From positions 16,756,609 to 16,820,608 of the forward strand of contig NC_091149.1 in NCBI RefSeq assembly GCF_041381155.1: a stretch of DNA of 64,000 bases, in the 5' to 3' direction. Below are positions 34,501 to 46,500 of this stretch, piece by piece. A model generated the notes under the pieces. The model saw only the letters and a program-made list of their open reading frames with translations. It made no database searches and was not told the DNA's origin. Each line of letters starts with the position of its first letter. Position 1 is the stretch's first letter. The DNA is from Argopecten irradians. Lineage: Eukaryota; Mollusca; Bivalvia; Pectinida; Pectinidae. The translations under genes were made by a program, and so were the position numbers.

Positions 34501-37500
34501 CATTATCCCCCGCGCCCAGTTGTATTTTTTAATAAATTTCCATGGTAACAGAAAAAGTATTGAAAATGGAAGGTTCCCATTAGAAAAAGGCACAACTAGA
34601 GCACTAGCCTAACATGTACAGAAAGTTTCGTGTAGCCAAATTGAACGGTTTTTGAGTTATAGCCCGGAATAGAAAGGAAACTTTAATAATATGGTATTTT
34701 TGAATAAGTTTCCATGGTAACAGAAAAAGTATCGAAAATGAAAGGTTCCCATTAGCAAAAGGCACAACTAGAGCACTAGCCTAACATGTACAGAATGTTT
34801 CGTGTAGCCAAGTTGAACGGTTTTCGAGTTATAGCCCGGAATAGAAAGGAAACTTTAATAATATGGTATTTTTTAATAAGTTTCCATGGTAACAGAAAAA
34901 GTATTGAAAATGGAAGGTTCCCATTAGAAAAAGGCACAACTAGAGCACTAGCCTAACATGTACAGAAAGTTTCGTGTAGCCAAGTTGAACGGTTTTCGAG
35001 TTATAGCCCGGAATAGAAAGGAAACTTTAATAATATGGTATTTTTGAATAAGTTTCCATGGTAACAGAAAAAGTATCGAAAATGAAAGGTTCCCATTAGC
35101 AAAAGGCACAACTAGAGCACTAGCCTAACATGTACAGAAAGTTTCGTGTAGCCAAGTTGAACGGTTTAGGAGTTATAGCCCGGAAACGATACTCGGACGG
35201 ACGGACGGACGGACGGACGGACGGACGCACGGACAGAGCCCAAATCAATATCCCCCGCAAACGTTTTCATCAAAATTAATTGAAACTAGAGGAGATGTTA
35301 AACTGAGATATGAAAAACTATATTATGGTTTAGGCAAAAGCCATTCTGAGTCTAACCTGGTATGGGAAAAGCCATTGGGGCCCGTATCATAGCTGGTTGG
35401 AATGGAGGTGCTCCAGGTCCGCCGGGACCCTCCTGTTTCACAAAACCTAAACAAATATAAAATTGATGCAATCTAATTCAAAGTAAAAAGTAAAATTATT
35501 GTCCAAAAATTATATAGCAACATAATATGGAATCTGACTGTTGCTTATAAATAATGCTTCAGCTAAAGTTTAATAATAACAAACACTTGTTGGATAAATA
35601 AACTGTATATTTTATATAAAGATTACACAAGACATCATTGAAAATAATTACTTTAAAAAAACCCAAATCTGATGTCATTAAAAGTCTATTGTACTGTATC
35701 TTCTAAATAATTATATCAAATTTACATTTTGACTTTTTTTGTTAATCAATTTATTAAAGAATCAAAACATTTGTTCAACATTCTTAATTCAAAGCTTGAG
35801 ATCCAATTAGGAAATTTATTGAGCAGTCTAGCTCATGCGTCGTACATTTTGGCAGTTGCTAGCAGCTGAAGAGTTTTACTAATACTATACCTGGTGATGG
35901 GGGTTTGTAGAACTTGGCATTCTGACTCTGAACAGGAGCTCCAGTCTTACTCACAGGCACCTTACTCTCTGCGAACGATGTCTGCGGTGGGACCGGTTCT
36001 GTGAAACCTGCCTCCTGCCCGGCCCGTTGTCTCTGAGAGGAGTATCTTTTAGAGCGACCCTGTTGACCTCCTGAGTCTGCCTGTTTGCTAGAAACCTGTT
36101 TTGGCACCTTGTTGTAATTTTGTTTCTGCTCAAAGGACTTTGGAGATGTACTTTCACCTGAAGTAAATGTTTGGAAAAGTTATCAGATCAAAGATGTTAT
36201 AGGAAAGTGTATCAATGTTAAATTTGATGACAAGATAAAAGATATTGGCTTTCCTCCCTAACTTGGAGCTTTTAGATTACAGATTTCTTTTGTTAATCAA
36301 TTTTGTTAATCATGGCTTACTTTGTGAAATAATTTCTTGCAATTCGGAGAAGCAACTTTTAAGCGCCCCAATATATTTTTTCCTAATTTTTGAAGTGCCA
36401 GGGTGCTTATTATTTTTAATATGGTATATAGCCATCCATGTTATGTCCTTTATACTATTAAGTAAGATTATATATACTCACCTTCGTCCTCACCTTCTAT
36501 ACCCTGTTCAGATTGTAGATTAACAGCCATTGATCCCTGGGTCACAGCATTGACAGTGTCGTCTTGAACTCTCGTCTTCCCCACGGCACGATCCCGAGCT
36601 CTCCTGTCTTTGGAGTACGATTTACGCTCTCCAGCATTTGATATGACTATGTTTACATTTTGAACAGTGTCCTTTTCAGTTAAGTCCTGACGATTGCGCA
36701 GAGATCCTGGATCCATAGGATTCGGATCTTTAATAGTTGTATCAACAGTTTTTGATGCCGGTTCTGTTGTGATGGTTGTTCGGAAAATTTCACCTTCATG
36801 ATAACCATACTCATCGAGCAGATCATTATAGTCTCGTGATGTATGTTTCTGGAATCTAGGAGGAAATTTATTGCCACGATTTGAAGAAACATTGTCCCTC
36901 ATATCCGAATAAGATCGTGATCCTCGGTCGTCTTGATCAAAGTCGCCCCCTCGTCCACGTCTACTCCTCCCACGTAACCCTGCTCTCGATGATGCACCGC
37001 CTCGTTCACGTCTTTCATACCTGCGCATCTCTCTTTGTCCGCCCTGACTGTAGTCCGAGTCTCGGGATCTGGTTTGGTTTTGGTCATATCTCGCATCCAT
37101 TCTATCAGTTGGACTATTTCTGTATCGGTTTCCCCTCTCATTTCCAGAAAAACCACGATCTTGACCTCTTGAGTAATTACGATCTTGACCTCCGGAAAAA
37201 TCACGATCAATACCCCTATCCTGATTTCCATAACCCCTTTCTTGATTTGAGTAATTTCTATCTGATCCCCTTTCTTGATTTGAGTAATTTCTATCCGATC
37301 CCCTTTCTTGATTTGAGTAATTTCTATCCGATCCCCTTTCTTGATTTGAGTAATTTCTATCTGATCCCCTTTCTTGATTTGAGTAATTTTTATCCATTCC
37401 CCTTTCTTGATTTGAGTAATTTCTGCTTGAGACCCTATCCTGATTTGCGTAGCTGCGATCTGAAGCTCTATCCTGACCCCGTGAGTAGTTTCTCTCTTTT

Positions 37501-40500
37501 CCCCCAGTGAATCGCTCCTCCTCCATTTCGGCTGAAGTTGACCGCTGGTATGAGCGATTGTTGTTGTCATTGCCTCGACCTCTGTTATTGTTGTATCGAT
37601 TGTTTCTTGAATCTCTCTCTTGATTGTTGTAACTGTTCTTATTCTGAACATAGTCACTAGGAGGGGAACGTCGAGGTACTGGACGGTCAGTGACAAAATC
37701 TTGTAGCCTTGATTTCTGATCTGATCTTCTACCCCTAAAATAATTTTCAAAAAATACATTTTAAATGTTTTTTTTTATTTTCATTTTTATTTGTAGGAAT
37801 TCTGATGACAAATCATGTATATCCATAAAACTTTTATTTTATCCATCTTTTATTCGATCAATCTTTTATTAACCAATAGGTCTTAGGCTTATAGGTATTA
37901 CAGTAAAACATGGTTAAAACAAACTTCATGGGACCAACAGAATCACTTTGTTAGAAACATTACAGACATCTTTTTACATGTAGGAAACTTGACGGAACAG
38001 AAATTATTACGTTGTAATCAAGAATTTGATGTAAGCTTGTTCGTTATAAACATGTTTTACTGTACAGTCACGTACTTTCAAAATTTATCATGATTTCAAA
38101 AGAACAAAATTGAATAAGTTAACAGGTTTAATTCAGACGCTTACACTGAAATTATCTGCTTAAAATGAATATAATATTTCAATACGACTTGATTTGAAAC
38201 TTATTTGCATACATTGAGATAGAAACTATTTTATCATGATAGTATTTTCACCTAATCCATTGTATTGACAGATAGCTTTCACTTGTAATCAACTTAATCT
38301 AGTTAAATACATCAGCTGGCTTTCGCTTGAAAACTATAAATCTAGTTTTAAGGTACATACTGAACTGTTTTGTTGACTGTAAAGCTTGATATCTACACAT
38401 GTCAATTTTTTTGTGATTTTAAATAAATACAAATAATTAAATTTTTAGCTGTTTTGAATTTTCATGGTCTGAATTTCAGGGTATATATGAGTGACCCATT
38501 TTTTTTTTTAAATTTCACAATTATAGTGTTGTCCCACCGAAATATCATATCCGCTAAAGTAACTAATTATAAGTTCACAAGTAACCTCAAATCAAATGGT
38601 ACCCTGATTTATCAAAGGTTTATGATAATCCTGCTAACAAGTTAACAAGGCTTGACTATATATACTTATCTAACCTTATCTAAAACTTAACATATTTTGA
38701 AGTTAACAAACCTTGGCCGATTATTCATTTTTGGTGCGTCTGGTGGTTTATCATACTGACGGATGTCATAGCCATACATTGTAATGAGCTCGTCCTGTGA
38801 TTTAGGACCTTGCTGGTCTTCACGGAATCGGTCATGGTACCACCTCCCATCGTCTTTCCACAGCTTCTTCTTAGGCCTGTTAATATAGGAACCAGGAACA
38901 AGTTAGAGAATACCTCATCACACTTGACAAATACACATGCATCCTATGAAGTGCCCTGACCAGGAATCGAACTTGGGTCTCAGGTATGAACCATCTGAGC
39001 CAGAGAAGCATGCTCCATCAGCTGGGTGACATCAAGCAACACAGTGACACCCCACCCGGTCACATTATACTTACATGTGAACCAGTTGTCCAATTTCCCA
39101 AGCGCCAAGCAGGAGCAGAAACTACCACTTTTATAGACTATTGTCAGTGTTCCTGATCATGCAGAAACGTGCATGAATCACGCACAGTTTGTGTTATTGC
39201 ACTCATAAATTTGACAGTCTGTACATGCATGCATGCTTTACAGACAGAACCCAGAGCTTACATGTACCTCACAGGAGCAAGCCCTAAACCGAAGGCTATA
39301 AGCGAGATGGTGTCAAGGAAGAAGAAAGTCAGTTTAAAAGAAGAGAAAAGATAAGATCCTAAATGTAGTCGCAACTCACGATCATGCAGTTCCGAATTTG
39401 CATATCACAGAGTTATCTGCACTTGCACGTAGGTATTGATTGGGACGTCATGTTTTTGGGAGCGCAACGTCATATGTTTTGGGGAAAATGACGCGAATTG
39501 CACTCACAAAATAATGACGTAACAATCGATACCTACCCGCAAAGGAACTAACTCTGTAATATGCAAAGACGGAATAGGGACAGCAGGTACAATGCTAACT
39601 TCCTACCTGTAGGGTATATAATGTTGATCCTTATTCTTACCTCTGTTGATCCTCCTCTGTGACTGGATCCTCCATGGAAATCCTCATGTCGTGTTCGTAG
39701 AAAGCTCCCCGTCTTGGTACAAAGGCTGGATTCTTCCGATCTTCATCGTCATCCACATCCTCCTTTGGTTGTTCCTGTTTCAATTAACGTCATCTTATTA
39801 CATTTGTAAATAAGCACATTTTCTTTACTTACATTCCTGTAAGTAAGCTTCTCCTGGATCTTTCAACAATTCGGCTAATTCATGAGAATGTATTTTTGCT
39901 GTGTCAATATAGAGCAAGCATATAAAATACAAAATTAAATAATTTAGAGGAAAAATTAAGTTGATTATTACTGGAGCAGTGTACACTTTTCCATTCAAAG
40001 ATACAGGGAAGTAAAATGATTATTAACTGGATTGTTTTGTTTGAGTATGGATTTCATTTGCTAAATCTTTATTTTTTTGTATGCTCATCTGATTATATTG
40101 CTATCATTGTGACAAAAATTACATTTCTATGGGAAAATATTCTCTAAAAATTCAGAAAATTTGCTATTACCAGGTACCTTTATAAATCCAGTTACTAATA
40201 TTAAGAGCAACACTGGCATTTATTAACAAGATTCAATAGTTCAAAAGTTACACAGAGGCTGTTCCCCTTCCCCATTAGCGAATTAAATGAAAAGTTGAAA
40301 TATCAGGCGAAATATAGCATAAGCTCATGGGCAATTTGGCATGAAATTTTGATTTGCTTGATTAATTAATTAATGTCCTATTAACAGCCAAGGTCATGTA
40401 AGGATGGCCTCCCATGTATGCGGTATGTTGCGTGTTTTGGGAGACTGTGGTATATTCATGTTGTATCTTCTTGTATATAGTGGTACACTCCACCCGGTCA

Positions 40501-43500
40501 CATTATACTGACAACGGGCGAAAACGTCAATAAAATATTTAATCTAGAGTCCTGGAAAATAGACCAAACGGCAGGCAGTATTTAGCCACGCCTCTAGCTC
40601 ACAAAAGCACATGTTCTAATCCAATGTTGGAGCATTTAGCTACAACAAAGTCACATGTTTGATTGAGAGCTGGTGATCCATCAATACATTAATGGTGACA
40701 ATTAAACACCAACCTCCCCATCTCCACTTTGTCGCTCTTCTCCTTCTCCTAAACTCTCCACAATCACACTACCATCATAGGTAGCTGTCTCATCGTCATC
40801 ATCATCGTCATCTTCATCATCATCTGTATATTCGTCCTGAAAATGTAAAATTAAAATCTCTAAAAAATACTGACATATGAAACCGTGCCTATCAGATGAT
40901 ACTAAATGTGCTTTTTCTAGTCATGGCATCTCGATTTAAACTTTTTTTAATTCATTGTTCGCCTCGGTCTCCTAAAACAACTTTTTTTTTTTTTTTTAAA
41001 AAGATGCCTGCCACAGACAGGACTTATATAGACAAAATAAAGAACATCAGCAGAATGGAAATGAAATATTTGTGTATGTTGTTTAACTGTTTTCTTTCAA
41101 GTACTGTTTACTTTTGAGAAGCAAGTTCATGAATATTTGAATTTTATCCCAGAAATTCTCTAACACATTGAAAAGAAGAGTTCTGTTCAAGTGTTGTTTC
41201 ATTTCTTTGTTCTGAGCACAGAAAGGAAGACAACAACAATTTGATCAAGTAGCTGTAGTGGTGAAGGCCCTAAGATTTAGATGTAGCTGTAGTGGTGAAG
41301 GCCCTAAGATTTAGATGTAGCTGTAGTGGTGAAGGCCCTAAGATTTAGATGTAGCTGTAGTGGTGAAGGCCCTAAGATTTAGATGTAGCTGTAGTGGTGA
41401 AGGCCCTAAGATATTAGATGTAGCTGTATGTGGTGAAGGCCCTAAGATTTAGATGTAGCTGTAGTGGTGAAGGCCCTAAGATTTAGATGTAGCTGTAGTG
41501 GTGAAGGCCCTAAAGATGTAGATGTAGCTGTAGTGGTGAAGGCCCTAAGATTTAGATGTAGCTGTAGTGGTGAAGGCCCTAAGATTTAGATGTAGCTGTA
41601 GTGGTGAAGGCCCTAAGATTAAGATGTAGCTGTAGTGGTGAAGGCCCTAAGATTTAGATGTAGCTGTAGTGGTGAAGGCCCTAAGATTTAGATGTAGCTG
41701 TAGTGGTGAAGGCCCTAAGATTTAGATGTAGCTGTAGTGGTGAAGGCCCTAAGATTTAGATGTAGCTGTAGTGGTGAAGGCCCTAAGATTTAGATGTAGC
41801 TGTATAGCTGTAGTGTGGTGAAGGCCCTAAGATTTAGATGTAGCTGTAGTGGTGAAGGCCCTAAGATTTAGATGTAGCTGTAGTGGTGAAGGCCCTAAGA
41901 TTTAGATGTAGCTGTAGTGGTGAAGGCCCTAAGATTTAGATGTAGCTGTAGTGGTGAAGGCCCTAAGATTTAGATGTAGCTGTAGTGGTGAAGGCCCTAA
42001 GATTTAGATGTAGCTGTAGTGGTGAAGGCCCTAAGATTTAGATGTAGCTGTAGTGGTGAAGGCCCTAAGATTTAGATGTAGCTGTAGTGGTGAAGGCCCT
42101 AAGATTTAGATGTAGCTGTAGTGGTGAAGGCCCTAAGATTTAGATGTAGCTGTAGTGGTGAAGGCCCTAAGATTTAGATGTAGCTGTAGTGGTGAAGGCC
42201 CTAAGATTTAGATGTAGCTGTAGTGGTGAAGGCCCTAAGATTTAGATGTAGCTGTAGTGGTGAAGGCCCTAAGATTTAGATGTAGCTGTAGTGGTGAAGG
42301 CCCTAAGATTTAGATGTAGCTGTAGTGGTGAAGGCCCTAAGATTTAGATGTAGCTGTAGTGGTGAAGGCCCTAAGATTTAGATGTAGCTGTAGTGGTGAA
42401 GGCCCTAAGATTTAGATGTAGCTGTAGTGGTGAAGGCCCTAAGATTTAGATGTAGCTGTAGTGGTGAAGGCCCTAAGATTTAGATGTAGCTGTAGTGGTG
42501 AAGGCCCTAAGATTTAGATGTAGCTGTAGTGGTGAAGGCCCTAAGATTTAGATGTAGCTGTAGTGGTGAAGGCCCTAAGATTTAGATGTAGCTGTAGTGG
42601 TGAAGGCCCTAAGATTTAGATGTAGCTGTAGTGGTGAAGGCCCTAAAGATTTAGATGTAGCTGTAGTGGTGAAGGCCCTAAGATTTAGATGTAGCTGTAG
42701 TGGTGAAGGCCCTAAGATTTAGATGTAGCTGTAGTGGTGAAGGCCCTAAGATTTAGATGTAGCTGTAGTGGTGAAGGCCCTAAGATTTAGATGTAGCTGT
42801 AGTGGTGAAGGCCCTAAGATTTAGATGTAGCTGTAGTGGTGAAGGCCCTAAGATTTAGATGTAGCTGTAGTGGTGAAGGCCCTAAGATTTAGATGTAGCT
42901 GTAGTGGTGAAGGCCCTAAGATTTAGATGTAGCTGTAGTGGTGAAGGCCCTAAGATTTAGATGTAGCTGTAGTGGTGAAGGCCCTAAAGATGTAGATGTA
43001 GCTGTAGTGGTGAAGGCCCTAAGATTTAGATGTAGCTGTAGTGGTGAAGGCCCTAAGAATTTAGATGTAGCTGTAGTGGTGAAGGCCCTAAGATTTAGAT
43101 GTAGCTGTAGTGGTGAAGGCCCTAAGATTTAGATGTAGCTGTAGTGGTGAAGGCCCTAAGATTTAGATGTAGCTGTAGTGGTGAAGGCCCTAAGATTTAG
43201 ATGTAGCTGTAGTGGTGAAGGCCCTAAGATTTAGATGTAGCTGTAGTGGTGAAGGCCCTAAGATTTAGATGTAGCTGTAGTGGTGAAGGCCCTAAGATTT
43301 AGATGTAGCTGTAGTGGTGAAGGCCCTAAGATTTAGATGTAGCTGTAGTGGTGAAGGCCCTAAGATTTAGATGTAGCTGTAGTGGTGAAGGCCCTAAGAT
43401 TTAGATGTAGCTGTAGTGGTGAAGGCCCTAAGATTTAGATGTAGCTGTAGTGGTGAAGGCCCTAAGATTTAGATGTAGCTGTAGTGGTGAAGGCCCTAAG

Positions 43501-46500
43501 ATTTAGATGTAGCTGTAGTGGTGAAGGCCCTAAGATTTAGATGTAGCTGTAGTGGTGAAGGCCCTAAGATTTAGATGTAGCTGTAGTGGTGAAGGCCCTA
43601 AGATTTAGATGTAGCTGTAGTGGTGAAGGCCCTAAGATTTAGATGTAGCTGTAGTGGTGAAGGCCCTAAGATTTAGATGTAGCTGTAGTGGTGAAGGCCC
43701 TAAGATTTAGATGTAGCTGTAGTGGTGAAGGCCCTAAGATTTAGATGTAGCTGTAGTGGTGAAGGCCCTAAGATTTAGATGTAGCTGTAGTGGTGAAGGC
43801 CCTAAGATTTAGATGTAGCTGTAGTGGTGAAGGCCCTAAGATTTAGATGTAGCTGTAGTGGTGAAGGCCCTAAGATTTAGATGTAGCTGTAGTGGTGAAG
43901 GCCCTAAGATTTAGATGTAGCTGTAGTGGTGAAGGCCCTAAGATTTAGATAGGTTACTAACATCATCATCGTCCTCGTTATCTTCATTGGCACTTTCATA
44001 TTCAGAATTATCTGCAAAAATAAAATAAAATCTTTTTAACATCTTCATTATATTTTAGCTAGGCAACTGTGGAAAAAACTCATTTCATCAAATTTGTTGA
44101 AAATTAGAAAACTTTTGATATCTTAAATTTCAGATTTCATGGTAATGTAAGATCATGACCAACGCACTTGATTTGGTATGCTTCATTGGATATTAACAAT
44201 TAGTGGTGCGCGGTATTATCGGTATACCGATATATCCAGGTTCAATTTGAAAACGATACGTATCGCGGTACGATTTAGTCGTATCGGTTCACTCGGAATC
44301 ATTCGGGGATTTTCCGTATATTTCCGTGAAAATTTCGTTTTTGACGGGAAATATTTTTAAAATGAGAATTTGTATAAAAATTAAAACTGAAATATATATT
44401 TTAACAACATTTCAGACAAATGTATAGGTTAAGATGGATTTTTGGGATGTTATTATACGTAGATTATGATTGATCTTGTGCTTAGTAACGTTTCAAAATG
44501 GCGACCTTCATAGGCACGAATGATAACCTCGTAAAAAATCCCAAGCAAAAGCGGTTGTATGGCAGCATTTTGGCCTTATAGTACGTAAAGGGGAAATAAA
44601 TAGCGAGTAAAGCATCGCTTGATGTCGATTGTGTACGGCAATCGTTAAATGTAGTGGCGGAACAAGGAACCTGACGACTCACTTGCGTCGCCATCACCCA
44701 GCTACTGAGTCCCGTCCAGTAGTAAGTGTTTGCAAAACATCGAGCGGAAGTAACACAGACATTATCTCGCATTTTTTAGATAAAAACAAGAATAAAAGTG
44801 ATATATTGACAAAACATTTATTTCATACTCTTTTTAGGTGATTGACAGAAAAAACCATGCAATTCTTATTCTACAAAAATAATACCAAAATATCATGATA
44901 CGTATCATAATACACTTATGATGTATCATGATATATCGCGATACAAAATTTTTCGCGATACCCATCCCTATTAACAATTATGGCACCTATTATCGAAGTT
45001 TTACAATTGGTCAGTTTCTGTCAAAATCTGTATCGAGAACACATCAAATTAATACAGAAAGGAATCATAGCATTTTCTTAGTCCATTTTCTACAGTGGCT
45101 GTCCATGTTATTAACTTCTTTTAGCTTATTTAATTTGTTGATTGGTTTTGATAATCTCCATATATTTATAATCTTTTAAAACAAATAATACCATTCCTTT
45201 CTAGTTAAAAAAAAGTGTGAATCAACTTGAGATTTTAAGACAAACTTTGGTGATGCAGATCAGAAATGACCTGGACCAATATTTCTATAGTTATGTCCAC
45301 ATAGGATTCTAATCCGCTAAAACTGACCATAATCATAGGCTCAAAATTCTGACTGATTGCCTGTTTATGGTCAGCTACCTACTGCTCTTGAAAAGCCAGG
45401 GATTGTAGAACAAATCTGGAGACAGCAATTGTGAGAATTCTACATGTTGGTTTTGGGTAAAATATGGCTTAACAGTTAAGGGAAAATGTTTGAAACTCTT
45501 TTTGATACATGTCACATCCCAACTCATCACATTAACGATGCTTTGTCCCAAGTTATGTTCGAGACGTCCAAGAATCAGTGTTTCGGCAGTCATCTTTGAA
45601 GACCAAAAGTTAACTTTAAAAGCAAATTGAATTGTTGAATTTGACCAGATCCCAGCTAAGTGTTACAATTAACTTTCAGTCTTCAAAGATGGCTACCAAA
45701 ACATTGATTCTAGGACTAATAGGATTTGTACTCAGGATAAAAAGGATATCAAAATGGGGACCGTCCTACATCCTTTTGAGGATAGGTTGGGAAATCAAGA
45801 GGATCACAATTTTTCTGAAACTCTCACAACTCTGTTCCAATTACATTTATGGAACCATATTTTATCTCACTGGGCCACCTATAGCTAGCTGATCCAACAA
45901 ACTCTGCTGTCCATAAAATGTTAATAGTTGCTATGAATAATATAAGGGCTAATATCATACCTCCATCATGTGGGCCTTCTCCTTCACTCTCCTGTAAAAA
46001 ACGAAATGGCAGAAATGTTGAAATACTAGACACAAGTTTATTTTTAACGAACAAAATTGGAAATCGTTCTAATATAATCTCCATTATCTCACATCTTGCA
46101 TTTTAATATTATGTATTCTAACAGCTTGGCTAGAATGATAAGTCGATAACAGTTGTAAATTGTTTGACGCCGAACTTGCTTAAATTAGCAACAGACCTAC
46201 AGAAAATCTTAGCTAGTTGAAAGAACCAAACGATGCAATTTCATGAAAAGTGAATACGAGACAGAACATATTGCTGAAATTTAAAATAGACATTTATTAA
46301 AAATAACCAGGAGATATGTATGTATATTATTGAGAAAACACCGGCCTCGTGCATGCCCCTCGTGCAGAACAAGAAGATTGACAGCCGGGATTCCTCAAAT
46401 ATTTGTGTCACCGCTGAATAAATAAAGACTAAATTTGCTATTTGAGATGAAAATGGGTATTTATTTAGCTTACACATTCTGAACGCCGTGTTTCTTTTGT

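Noticed and set aside
36881..37759. 209-codon plus-strand and 286-codon minus-strand ORFs over CASC3 exon 7
   Set aside because: Shadows of the 33-bp coding repeat in other frames; the CASC3 frame continues in phase from the conserved exon 6.
41249..43950. CRISPR-like regular 34-bp repeat
   Set aside because: No unique spacers; head-to-tail identical units in an animal intron. It is a satellite.
41249..43950. Telomeric CCCTAA/TTAGGG content
   Set aside because: One CCCTAA per 34-bp unit arises from the unit sequence and is not in consecutive hexamers.
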